This document shows positions 6,843-15,197 of a stretch of 56,301 nucleotides of DNA, piece by piece (positions within the stretch are counted from its first letter, which is position 1; every line of letters begins with the position of its first letter). The stretch comes from an uncultured Bacilli bacterium. Lineage in GTDB: Bacteria > Bacillota_I > Bacilli_A > RF39 > UBA660. The notes below the pieces were generated by a model that searched no databases, was not told the DNA's origin, and saw nothing but the letters and a program-made list of their open reading frames with translations. The position numbers and the translations under genes are program-made. The stretch is from contig CANRJW010000005.1 of NCBI GenBank assembly GCA_947631035.1, positions 1-56,301 of the forward strand. The letters run 5' to 3'.

Positions 6843-7718
6843 GGCTCTTGGATGTCTTTCATAATCGCTTTTTAATTTGTCATTGACAAGATGGGTATAA
6901 ATTTCAGTAGTCGAGATATCACTATGGCCAAGTAGTTCTTGAATGCTTCGTAAATCTGCGCCATGGGATAGTAAATGGGTGGCATAAGAGTGTCTTAAGG
7001 TATGAGGACTAATTTCCTTTGAAATGCCTTGGACTTTGGCTATTTTCTTTAAGTTTTTAAAGAACCCCTGTCTTGTAATAGGATTACCAAAAGTATTAAT
7101 GAAAACATACTCACTATTTTTGTGTTGTAGCAAAGTATTACGATATTCTTCCAAATAAAGACGCAAATATTTCTCACAAATATCACTTATTGGACTTAAA
7201 CGTTCTTTCGAACCTTTTCCAAAGACACGAATATAATCTTCTTCTAAATTGATATTGCTTATCTTTAAATTCACTAACTCACTTACCCGTATTCCAGTAG
7301 CATATAAAACTTCTAGCATCGCTTTATTGCGATAGTCATTCGGCGTATTTAAAGGAAAATCTAGTAATTGTTTGATTTCTTCTTCGGTTAAGTATTTGGG
7401 AAGAGTTTTACTAATTTTAGGCATCAGAATGGTTTCGCAAGGATTTTGGTTAATAAGATCTTCATAGACTAAAAAATTATAGAAGTTTCTAATCACAGTT
7501 AAATAGTGGGCTCTACTCTTCTCTGCCATTTCTTCATTAAATTTTAAATAACCCTCTATATCACTCTTGGTGACATTCTGAATGCTTTTGCCCTTTAAAA
7601 ATGTTTCAAAACGCTCCAAATTTTCTTGATAAGAAAGTAGCGTATTGGAAGATAATTTTCTTTCAAATTGCAAATAATCTAAATATTTTTGATAATACTC
7701 TTGATTTGTCATATCCAT
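6825..7718 (-). CDS. xerD: Tyrosine recombinase XerD
   Basis: A site-specific recombinase that resolves chromosome dimers at dif with XerC. The 297 residues match XerC/D length. It has an N-terminal SAM-like domain (about 8-85) and a C-terminal catalytic domain with Arg in TGIRVSEL, Lys in the following beta-hairpin, HTLRHSYATH (His and Arg), LGHSDISTT (His) and the nucleophile Tyr in EIYTH. Start is ATG at 7718 or 7712. TTGACA (7760-7755) and TATACT (7737-7732) form its promoter, so the leader is very short. The XerC or XerD choice rests on general resemblance. Confidence 0.88.
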   Translation of the reverse strand: MDMTNQEYYQKYLDYLQFERKLSSNTLLSYQENLERFETFLKGKSIQNVTKSDIEGYLKFNEEMAEKSRAHYLTVIRNFYNFLVYEDLINQNPCETILMPKISKTLPKYLTEEEIKQLLDFPLNTPNDYRNKAMLEVLYATGIRVSELVNLKISNINLEEDYIRVFGKGSKERLSPISDICEKYLRLYLEEYRNTLLQHKNSEYVFINTFGNPITRQGFFKNLKKIAKVQGISKEISPHTLRHSYATHLLSHGADLRSIQELLGHSDISTTEIYTHLVNDKLKSDYERHPRAKKNGN

Positions 7719-7731
7719 CTACCCTATTTTT

Positions 7732-7760
7732 AGTATAAATACTTTTTTATTTTCTGTCAA
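7732..7760 (-). promoter_or_regulatory. Promoter of xerD
   Basis: Minus-strand TTGACA (7760-7755), 17-base spacer, TATACT (7737-7732). It is divergent from the rarA promoter. Confidence 0.7.
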
Positions 7761-7776
7761 TTTAAGAGGTTATCTA

Positions 7777-7806
7777 TTGTTTCCCTAGTTTTATCGGTGC
7801 TATAAT
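7777..7806 (+). promoter_or_regulatory. Promoter of rarA-gpsA
   Basis: TTGTTT (7777-7782), 18 bases, TATAAT (7801-7806). The start codon is at 7822 after GGTGG, so the leader is very short. Confidence 0.6.
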
Positions 7807-7821
7807 AACTTTGGTGGTAAT

Positions 7822-9024
7822 ATGGAGTTATTATCGAATCTTTTAAGACCCGAAAAGTTAAGTGAAATTATTGGGCAAACGCATTTAATTGGAGAAGGAA
7901 AAATTCTATCCAATATGGTCAAGAATAAAAAGATTTTTTCTTTTATTTTATATGGAAAACCTGGAACCGGAAAAACCAGTATCGCGAGTGCTATCGTAAA
8001 GGAACTCGGTGTACAACATCGCTTTTTAAATGCAACCATCAATAATAAAAAGGATTTTGATATTGCCATTGAAGAAGCCAAAATGAATGGAGAAATGATT
8101 TTAATCGTCGATGAAATCCATCGTATGAATAAAGATAAGCAAGACTTACTCCTTCCTTATATCGAAAGTGGTTTAATTCTATTAATTGGGCTTACCACGT
8201 CTAATCCTTATCATACAATTAATCCCGCAATCCGCAGTCGTGTCCAAATTTTTGAGTTACACGAACTTACCATGGAAGATATTGTTGTGGGTTTAAAACG
8301 TGGTTGCACTCGTTTAGAAGGAATAGAAATTGACGAAGAAACTTTAGAATATATTGCTCGTCTTTCTTCCGGAGATTTTAGAAGTGCCTTAAATTTACTT
8401 GAAGTTTCCTACTACTCGACTAAGGAAGATAAGAAAGTCACCATTGAACTGGTAAAAGAAATTAATAGCAAACCCGTCTTTTTCCACGATAAGAATGAAG
8501 ATGGGCATTACGATGTTTTAAGTGCTTTTCAAAAATCGATTCGTGGTAGTGATGTGGATGCATCCCTTCATTATCTAGCCCGTTTAATTGAGGCAGGAGA
8601 CTTAGACAGTATCTATAGAAGAATGAGTGTCATTGCCTACGAAGATATTGGCCTTGCCAATCCCGGAATGGGCCCTAAAGTCATGGCTGCAATTCATGCA
8701 AGTGAACTGGTAGGTTTACCAGAAGCTAGAATTCCTCTAGGGGTTGTAGTAACCGAAATGGCATTATCTCCGAAAAGTAATAGTGCTTACCTAGCAATTG
8801 ATGCAGCTCTAAGTGATATTCATGCGGGAAATATGGGAAATGTTCCAAACCACATAAAAACGACCAGTACAACTTATAAATACCCTCATGATTACAAAAA
8901 CGATTGGGTTGCACAAGAATATTTACCAGAAAATTTAAAAGGAAAAAAATATTATCACAAAAAGAATAATAAATATGAAGAAAATATTAATAAATTATTT
9001 AATGAAATGAAAGGCGGAAAATAA
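7822..9024 (+). CDS. rarA: Replication-associated recombination protein RarA (MgsA)
   Basis: An AAA+ ATPase of the clamp-loader type that acts at stalled replication forks. The 400 residues hold Walker A GKPGTGKT (45-52), Walker B LIVDEIHRM (about 93-101), a sensor 1 region LTTSNPYH and SGDFRSALNLLE, plus the C-terminal MgsA tetramerisation domain with AYEDIGLANP and AIHASELVGLPEARIPL. It directly abuts gpsA. In Bacillus rarA lies beside tcdA and 6S RNA, and it does so here within 3 kb. Confidence 0.95.
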   Translation: MELLSNLLRPEKLSEIIGQTHLIGEGKILSNMVKNKKIFSFILYGKPGTGKTSIASAIVKELGVQHRFLNATINNKKDFDIAIEEAKMNGEMILIVDEIHRMNKDKQDLLLPYIESGLILLIGLTTSNPYHTINPAIRSRVQIFELHELTMEDIVVGLKRGCTRLEGIEIDEETLEYIARLSSGDFRSALNLLEVSYYSTKEDKKVTIELVKEINSKPVFFHDKNEDGHYDVLSAFQKSIRGSDVDASLHYLARLIEAGDLDSIYRRMSVIAYEDIGLANPGMGPKVMAAIHASELVGLPEARIPLGVVVTEMALSPKSNSAYLAIDAALSDIHAGNMGNVPNHIKTTSTTYKYPHDYKNDWVAQEYLPENLKGKKYYHKKNNKYEENINKLFNEMKGGK

Positions 9025-10014
9025 ATGAAAATTGGTATGATTGGCACAGGTGTTTTTAGTGTTGCAATAGCTTATAATCTAGCTCAAAACCCGGAAAACG
9101 AAATTATTTTATGGAGTGAGAATCAAGATTTAGTTACAAATTATCAAAAAACAAATCAATTTACTACTATCTTTAAAGAAAAAGTATTCCCAAAAAATAT
9201 AAAACTAACGACTTCTTATGAGGAAGCCTTAAAAGAGGCAAAAATCGTATTTCTTATGACCTCTATTCCTTATCTTGAAACCGTTTGTAAAGAAATAAAA
9301 GGAAAACTAGACAAAAAGATTCCTATTTGTATTGGAACAAAAGGTATTTATGGTGCAAAACCAAAGTTTGTTCATGAAATTGCCTCTACTTATTTAAAAA
9401 ATCCGATTGGATTACTTGGTGGACCTACTTTTGCTAAAGATGTTTTAACTCTTGACCCCCTTGCTTTTACCATAGCAACCAAGAGTAAAAAAGTAAAGAA
9501 AGCTCTACAAGAAGCTTTTAAAACTTCAAAAGTAAAACTTGCCTTTACTAAAGAATTAACTGGAGAAGCCATTTGTAGTGGTTTTAAAAATGCTTATGCA
9601 ATTGGTTCTGGGATTCTAGAAGGTTTAGGCTACAAAGAAAGTACCCTATCTTATTACGTAACCCTCGTCTTTAACGAACTAAATAGTATTTTATATGATT
9701 TTCATTTAAGCAATCCATCTATTCTTTATAGTTTTGCAGGATTAGGAGATTTACTTGCGACTTGTACTACTAAAGAAAGTCGAAACTATACTTTTGGAAC
9801 TTTACTTGGTAAAAAAGAAAGTCAAGAAAATCAAGAACACTATAAAAAAGAAAATACAATAGAAGGACTTGAAACTTTAGAAAATGCGCAAAAACTTTTA
9901 ACAAAGAAAAAAATAAAAGCACCACTTTTTATGGTGTTGTATCAAATTGTTTTTGAAGGAAAAAATCCAGAAAACTTAATCGAAGAAATGGAAAAAATTC
10001 GCATTAAATTTTAG
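9025..10014 (+). CDS. gpsA: Glycerol-3-phosphate dehydrogenase [NAD(P)+]
   Basis: Reduces dihydroxyacetone phosphate to sn-glycerol 3-phosphate for membrane phospholipid synthesis. The 329 residues match the family. It shows a Rossmann start GMIGTGVFSVAIA, LMTSIPYLE, GTKGI, GGPTFAKDV, the catalytic Lys region in GFKNAYAIGSGI and GLGDLLATC with RNYTFG. The ATG directly follows the rarA TAA, indicating translational coupling. Its last 11 bases overlap the convergent tcdA gene. Confidence 0.95.
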   Translation: MKIGMIGTGVFSVAIAYNLAQNPENEIILWSENQDLVTNYQKTNQFTTIFKEKVFPKNIKLTTSYEEALKEAKIVFLMTSIPYLETVCKEIKGKLDKKIPICIGTKGIYGAKPKFVHEIASTYLKNPIGLLGGPTFAKDVLTLDPLAFTIATKSKKVKKALQEAFKTSKVKLAFTKELTGEAICSGFKNAYAIGSGILEGLGYKESTLSYYVTLVFNELNSILYDFHLSNPSILYSFAGLGDLLATCTTKESRNYTFGTLLGKKESQENQEHYKKENTIEGLETLENAQKLLTKKKIKAPLFMVLYQIVFEGKNPENLIEEMEKIRIKF

Positions 10015-10684
10015 TTTCTAAATCTTTTAGAATAAAGAAAACCATTTGTAATCCAGCAGCAGCAGGGACAAGTACAATAGAACCGGGTGTTGCTTCTTTT
10101 ATTTTTACCGGAAGTTCGCTACTCCAAACAACAGGTACTTTAAAAGAAAGATTCTCTTTTCTTAAAATTGTCCGCATTGCTTTCGCAAGGGGGTCATTAT
10201 GGGTTTTATCTAAACTCGTTATAGTAACTTTACTAGGTTCAAAACGATTTCCCGTTCCCATGCAAGAAATGATTTTAATACCCCTTTCATGGGCTTTTTT
10301 AATTAATAAGACTTTCGTTGTAATAGTATCACAAGCATCTAAGATATAATCATAAGATTCTTTAAATACTTCTTCTAAATTTTCTTCCGTTAAAAAGATA
10401 GGATGAGTCGTAATACGAGCACTAGGATTTATTTCTAGAGCTCTTTGTTTTGCTACTTCTGTTTTCGATTTTCCAATCGTTTTTCTTGTACATAAAATCT
10501 GACGATTTAAATTGCTTTCTTCAAAACAATCGGAATCGACAATGGTAATATTTGAAAAACCCATTCGTAGTAAGGCTTCTAAAGCAAATCCACCTACTCC
10601 CCCTACTCCCACTAATAAAATCTTTTGCTCTTTTATTTTGTCTAAAGACTCTTGGGTCATTATTTTTAATGTTCGATCAAACAT
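10004..10684 (-). CDS. tcdA: tRNA threonylcarbamoyladenosine dehydratase TcdA
   Basis: An E1-like ThiF/MoeB-fold ATPase that cyclises t6A37 to ct6A in ANN-decoding tRNAs. The 226 residues show the nucleotide-binding VGVGGVGGFALEALLRMG (about 25-42), VDSDCFEESNLNRQ, and an adenylation region with DACDTITTK. GAGGTG lies seven bases before the ATG. It follows the 6S RNA gene in the same orientation, as yrvM follows bsrA in Bacillus subtilis. There is no CxxC zinc pair as in MoeB, in keeping with TcdA. Confidence 0.9.
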   Translation of the reverse strand: MFDRTLKIMTQESLDKIKEQKILLVGVGGVGGFALEALLRMGFSNITIVDSDCFEESNLNRQILCTRKTIGKSKTEVAKQRALEINPSARITTHPIFLTEENLEEVFKESYDYILDACDTITTKVLLIKKAHERGIKIISCMGTGNRFEPSKVTITSLDKTHNDPLAKAMRTILRKENLSFKVPVVWSSELPVKIKEATPGSIVLVPAAAGLQMVFFILKDLETKI

Positions 10685-10699
10685 GTTTTCACCTCAAAT

Positions 10700-10878
10700 A
10701 AAAAACCCAAAGGATAGTCTGTTTGGATAAAAAGCCCGCTCACGCGAGGTGGGCATCACATGATATGCTTTAGGATCCTAGCATCACTTAATGGGCTAGT
10801 CTTCTACACCACACTCAATTAGATTCCCAATAATATCCAATAGTCGGTTTTTATGTAAAACAAACTATTCCCTCAGGT
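10700..10878 (-). ncRNA. ssrS: 6S RNA
   Basis: A minus-strand transcript of about 180 bases that would bind and inhibit the housekeeping RNA polymerase holoenzyme. The 5' segment CCUGAGGGAAUAGUUUG pairs with 3' CAAAC-AG-ACUAUCCUUUGGG, giving the long closing stem, which is followed by TTTTTT. The middle holds an unpaired region and an inner hairpin GCCCACCUC-GCGUG-AGCGGGC. A consensus promoter precedes it. The location directly upstream of tcdA matches B. subtilis bsrA (between aspS and yrvM). The identity comes from structure and synteny, not a covariance search. Confidence 0.85.
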
Positions 10879-10884
10879 ACTTTC

Positions 10885-10913
10885 ATTGTATCATAGAATA
10901 TTTTAAATAGCAA
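10885..10913 (-). promoter_or_regulatory. Promoter of 6S RNA
   Basis: Minus-strand TTGCTA (10913-10908), 17 bases, TACAAT (10890-10885). Transcription starts near 10878. Confidence 0.75.
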
Positions 10914-10916
10914 TTC

Positions 10917-12734
10917 TTATTGTGCAACTTGACCACTAATTGTACTTGCTGTACTTTGCGTACCTGCCGTAGTATTTTGCACTTTAACGTTCCAACGATT
11001 GGCAACATCACAGTTAGAACTGTATGGAAGTGGATTTGGTAGTTCTAGACGCATAATCATTGGTATTTTAAAGGCTGAACCGAAGCCTACACAACTTCCT
11101 GGTTGTAATGTTTTTTGCTTTTCAATAACATCTGCAGAGATATTTGGAAGCATCTCTTCAATATATTTAATATCTTTTGGATGGGTCATTTTAAAAATTA
11201 AGAAGTTTGAAACTTGGGAAATAACCGTATCCGATAATTCAACAGGTCTTTGACTAATAATTCCAAGTAACACCCCATATTTTCTTCCTTCTTTAGCAAT
11301 ACGTTCAAAGATATTATATCCAAGTAAATAAGTATCATTATCACTTTGAATATAGCGGTGAGCTTCTTCTAGGAAAATATGGAATGGAATCGTTGCTCTT
11401 TGTTTTAAGTTCTTCGAAAATTCAAAGAATAAACGAGACATAATTTTAACAATTACTTTTGCATAGGTATCGTCGACATCTTCAAGATTGATATTTATAA
11501 TTTGCGCTTTACGATTGTTTTTGACAACCAAATTACTTACGAATTTATCAATAGAAGTATAACCATTATTACTGAAATACTTACCTACTTTCGTATTTAA
11601 AATCGTATTTAAACGAACCTTTAGAATAACAGCATCGTCATATAGATTGGAATTATTTTGAAATCCTTCACTAATCATGGTAAATTCCAAGGCTTTCGCA
11701 AAATCAGCTAAGGAATAACTATATTCTTTTGGTTCTTCCATTTCTTCATAAGAGTCTTCAATATGTTTTAAGATATATTCCGTAATTAAAACACTTTCAC
11801 CAAAATAACCATTCGAATCGATTTCAAAGCATTCACTAAACGTTCTGGTATATCCTAGTCCATTAATGGTACTATCAAAGTTAAACTCTGGTGTATGACA
11901 CACTTCAATGATTTGGAAAACTTCATTTTTCTTTCGTGCCGTTGTTTGATTACTAAATAAAATCGCTAGTAAAGCTTTGGCAATTAAATGGTTTTTTAAG
12001 CGATTGGATTCTTCCGTTTCTTGACTAAAGATTTTGGCAAGACGAATGGTTCTTTCGATAATAGGAAGTTGGCTATGATTCGATGCTTGTAATAATAAAG
12101 CAAAATCGTCGAGATTTAGTAAATTTACCGGAATTTGTAATAAAAAGTCGTCGGCATCGGTTGGATTGGTTGTAATAAATTTATAACTATAATTGGGATT
12201 GATTTTATTGATACTCCCAAACGCATTTTTATATTCGCCATAAGCATCAAAAACAAAGATATTGGCATTATATGAAAGCATATTAGGATTGGAAAATAAG
12301 TTTTGGACGATTCTGGCAACACCACAAGATTTACCACTACCCGTGTTACCAAATATTCCTAAATGGTTAGATAGTAAATCATTAATAGATGGACAAACTT
12401 TATAATTTTTATAAATCGCACTGTTCCCCAAAACAAAGGACTTGTCACTTTCTTTTCCCACCAGTTCAATTAATTCTTCGTTATTAATCACGCGAATCGC
12501 ACTTGATAAAAGGGGTTTACGAATAACACCATTGACATAACGTCCATTTAAATATTCTCCTAAAAAACGAATTTTAATTTCATCTTTATTAAACTCTGTA
12601 ACCTCTCCTAGAATTCTTTGGTCAGGTGCCTCAAAAATAACATTAATATTCATTAAATCGGTTGTTCCAGCATCTCCACCTAGATTTTCTACTGTAGCAA
12701 TACTTTCTCCAATATATTTTATTTTTCCAAACAT
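10917..12734 (-). CDS. HerA-like ATPase/helicase (DUF87)
   Basis: A 605-residue hexameric FtsK/HerA-type ATPase. The N-terminal 90 residues are a beta-rich HAS-barrel-like domain. Walker A GNTGSGKS is at 129-136, Walker B FHIFLEEAHRY near 455-465, and a sensor stretch GIISQRPVEL follows. The last 25 residues are a Gln/Thr/Ser/Asn-rich tail. HerA proteins move DNA and usually work with NurA or, in defence systems, with Sir2 or other nucleases. No nuclease gene is next to it; the neighbour downstream in transcription is 6S RNA, and a membrane-anchored protein lies just upstream. AGGTGT precedes the start. Confidence 0.85.
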   Translation of the reverse strand: MFGKIKYIGESIATVENLGGDAGTTDLMNINVIFEAPDQRILGEVTEFNKDEIKIRFLGEYLNGRYVNGVIRKPLLSSAIRVINNEELIELVGKESDKSFVLGNSAIYKNYKVCPSINDLLSNHLGIFGNTGSGKSCGVARIVQNLFSNPNMLSYNANIFVFDAYGEYKNAFGSINKINPNYSYKFITTNPTDADDFLLQIPVNLLNLDDFALLLQASNHSQLPIIERTIRLAKIFSQETEESNRLKNHLIAKALLAILFSNQTTARKKNEVFQIIEVCHTPEFNFDSTINGLGYTRTFSECFEIDSNGYFGESVLITEYILKHIEDSYEEMEEPKEYSYSLADFAKALEFTMISEGFQNNSNLYDDAVILKVRLNTILNTKVGKYFSNNGYTSIDKFVSNLVVKNNRKAQIININLEDVDDTYAKVIVKIMSRLFFEFSKNLKQRATIPFHIFLEEAHRYIQSDNDTYLLGYNIFERIAKEGRKYGVLLGIISQRPVELSDTVISQVSNFLIFKMTHPKDIKYIEEMLPNISADVIEKQKTLQPGSCVGFGSAFKIPMIMRLELPNPLPYSSNCDVANRWNVKVQNTTAGTQSTASTISGQVAQ

Positions 12735-12776
12735 ATGCCTACACCTCTTTATTATTCTCTTTAACTATATCATAAA

Positions 12777-13694
12777 TTAACTTGTTTTTCCACTAAAAAT
12801 CTCATACCATTCTTTTAAATTTTCAAGACCACTACTTGCCAAATCTTTGATTAAATTCCAGGTAATGGAAAAGGACTTTTTCATATCTTGAAAATCGCTT
12901 TTGGCTTGGTCACACGTATCTTGATCATAATTACAAATTTTTGTCGTAATCTTTAAATAACTTTCCACGATTTTAGATTTAATACCCGTATAAATTTTAC
13001 CTGTTGTTGAAGAAATCGTTTCTTTATATCCAGGAAAATATTGTTCAATTTTACTATCAATCGATAAGGCAATCTTTAAAATTTGTAATTTTGCTTTACC
13101 CGATAAATCATCCAAAGTATAACCTTTAATGGTTCCATCATAAAACAAGAAATCTACAATGGTAATAAATCCTTCTTTGGCCTTGTCTTTTAAACTGGCA
13201 TTGGATATGGCTTCATCCGTTTCTTCGAAATACGAAATGACTTCCGCATCGGCATTTTTATTTTCCGTTTTCTCGTTTGTAACAGTAACATTATTACTTG
13301 TCACGGTTTTTGGTACCTCTTCTCCTTTTTCTTCAGGTTCCTCAGGTGTTGTTTCTTCTTTTTGGGGCGTCGTTACATTAGGAACTGGTTCTTCTACTTT
13401 AGCATTTACATCACTTCCAATAGGAATGTCTTGATTATTTTCACTTGGAATATAATATTCATTTTGATTTTCATCTTCAACAATGATGTAGTCTTCTCCT
13501 TTATTTGTAACTTTGCCATTAATGTAAGTACCATTTGAGGTATTTGTCATTTCCTTTTGACTTTTCCAAGTGGTATAAACCCAAAATAGAATGGCAAATA
13601 ATAAAGCAATCCCTACTAATTTATAAATTGTACTTACACGTATTCCTTTAAAAAAATCAACCATCTTTTTAAACATTCTTTTTATTTTATTCAT
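12777..13694 (-). CDS. Membrane-anchored hypothetical protein
   Basis: The 305-residue product has one membrane segment at about 22-44 after a basic start, so it is a type II anchor with most of the chain outside. A small beta-rich unit follows (about 55-90: GKVTNKGEDYIIVED and IPIGSDVNAKVE), then a Pro/Glu/Thr/Asn linker (about 92-145), then a helical domain of about 150 residues with a Cys pair in NYDQDTCDQ. No family is recognised. It is transcribed in the same direction as the HerA-like gene and 42 bases ahead of it, so the two may form an operon. Confidence 0.7.
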   Translation of the reverse strand: MNKIKRMFKKMVDFFKGIRVSTIYKLVGIALLFAILFWVYTTWKSQKEMTNTSNGTYINGKVTNKGEDYIIVEDENQNEYYIPSENNQDIPIGSDVNAKVEEPVPNVTTPQKEETTPEEPEEKGEEVPKTVTSNNVTVTNEKTENKNADAEVISYFEETDEAISNASLKDKAKEGFITIVDFLFYDGTIKGYTLDDLSGKAKLQILKIALSIDSKIEQYFPGYKETISSTTGKIYTGIKSKIVESYLKITTKICNYDQDTCDQAKSDFQDMKKSFSITWNLIKDLASSGLENLKEWYEIFSGKTS

Positions 13695-13753
13695 ATTATC
13701 ACTACTCCCTTATAGTATAGCATAAATTGAAAAAAGATAAACCATTTCTAAAG

Positions 13754-13783
13754 AAAAAAACAAGTTTTACTGACTCAACTTGT
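13754..13783 (-). terminator. Terminator of the hisS-gatB operon
   Basis: ACAAGTT pairs with AACTTGT across the gatB stop codon, followed by a T-run on the minus strand (A-run at 13754-13760). Confidence 0.75.
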
Positions 13784-15197
13784 CTTTTAAAATTTCTTTG
13801 GTAACGACTGGATTGGCTTTTCCACGTGTGTTTTTCATAACTTGTCCCACAAAGTAATCAAATAAATTATCTTTTCCTTTTTTGTATTCTTCGACTTGAG
13901 AAGCATTTTCTTCTAAGATTTGGCTAATAATTTTGTTTAATTCTTCTTTATCGGAGATTTGAGCCATATCGCTACTAATAAAAGTTTTTGGTTCTTTCTT
14001 TTCTTCTAACGCTTTATAAAAAATTTCTTTGGCTTGTTTAGAAGAAATAGTTCCTTTTTGGATTTCGTCGGTGATTTGTTTTAATCGTGTTGGTGTTATA
14101 TAAAAGTCTTGTAAATTTTCTTCGGTACGATTGATTTCACCTAGGATTTGAGTGGTTAGCCAGTTACTAGCTGTTTTTGCTTCAATTCCTAAAGATAGAC
14201 ATTCTTCAAAGTAATCGGCATATTCTTTTTCTTTTACGATAACACTAGCATCATACTCACTTAAACCAAGTTCACTCTTATATTTTTCTTTTCTTTCTAA
14301 AGCAAGTAGTGGAATTTCCTTTTTGATTTCTTCTAGCCATTCCTTTGTAATTTTAAATTTAGGTAGATTTGGTTCCACAAAGTATTTATAGTCAATCGCA
14401 TCGACTTTAGAGCGCATACGAATGGTTGTCCCAGATTCCTCATCAAAACGTCTTGTTTCTTGTTCTACTTCTTCATATCTTCCGGCATCTTTTAACTCAC
14501 TTTGACGTTTAATTTCGTAATTAATCGCATCAAAGACGTTTCCGAATGAATTGATGTTTTTAACCTCAACTCTTGTTCCAAATTCCGTGGCACCTTCATC
14601 CATAATAGAGACATTGACATCACACCTAATTTGCCCTTTTTTTGTATCGGCTTCGGATACGCCACAATACTTATAGCAACTGCGCATATGTTCAAGGAAT
14701 GCTACAGCTTCTTCGGCACTAGATAGACATGGTTCTGTGACAAGTTCAAGAAGAGGTACTCCGGCACGATTGTAATCAATACATGAGGTAGCATAGTAAT
14801 GGTCTAGGCTTGCCGCATCTTCTTCTAGATGGATATCATGAATCTTAACCGTTTTCTTAACTCCATTTACTTCAATATCAATAGAACCATCGACTCCAAC
14901 AGGAGATTCCATTTGGGTAATTTGATATCCTTTTGGTAAATCCGGATAGTAATAGTTTTTACGGTCAAAATACATATATTCTGGTTGCTTACAATTTAAA
15001 ACCATACTCATCATTAAAGCATCATGGACACATTTTTTATTGACAACCGGAAGTGTTCCAGGGAAAGCCATATCAACGGGGGCAATATTGTCATTAGGTA
15101 TTTCGTTATAAGAATTTCTAGCACTTGAAAATACTTTGGAATTACTTTTAAGTTCGCAGTGCATTTCAAGGCCAATAACCGCTTTATATTTTCCCAT
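13767..15197 (-). CDS. gatB: Asp-tRNA(Asn)/Glu-tRNA(Gln) amidotransferase subunit B
   Basis: GatB binds the misacylated tRNA and phosphorylates the Asp or Glu carboxylate, using ammonia tunnelled from GatA. The 476 residues match the family. Signatures are IGLEMHCELKS, CNKCQ-region equivalents FSSARNSY, YYPDLPKGYQITQ, DYNRAGVPLLELVTEP, CDVNVSI and EVKNINSF, with the YqeY-like tail at the C-terminus. Its start overlaps the gatA stop by one base. It is the last gene of the hisS operon. Confidence 0.96.
   Translation of the reverse strand: MGKYKAVIGLEMHCELKSNSKVFSSARNSYNEIPNDNIAPVDMAFPGTLPVVNKKCVHDALMMSMVLNCKQPEYMYFDRKNYYYPDLPKGYQITQMESPVGVDGSIDIEVNGVKKTVKIHDIHLEEDAASLDHYYATSCIDYNRAGVPLLELVTEPCLSSAEEAVAFLEHMRSCYKYCGVSEADTKKGQIRCDVNVSIMDEGATEFGTRVEVKNINSFGNVFDAINYEIKRQSELKDAGRYEEVEQETRRFDEESGTTIRMRSKVDAIDYKYFVEPNLPKFKITKEWLEEIKKEIPLLALERKEKYKSELGLSEYDASVIVKEKEYADYFEECLSLGIEAKTASNWLTTQILGEINRTEENLQDFYITPTRLKQITDEIQKGTISSKQAKEIFYKALEEKKEPKTFISSDMAQISDKEELNKIISQILEENASQVEEYKKGKDNLFDYFVGQVMKNTRGKANPVVTKEILKDKLSQ

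Noticed and set aside
10700-10878. T-box or transfer-messenger RNA
   Set aside because: No T-box sequence and no tRNA-like end; long closing stem and location fit 6S RNA.
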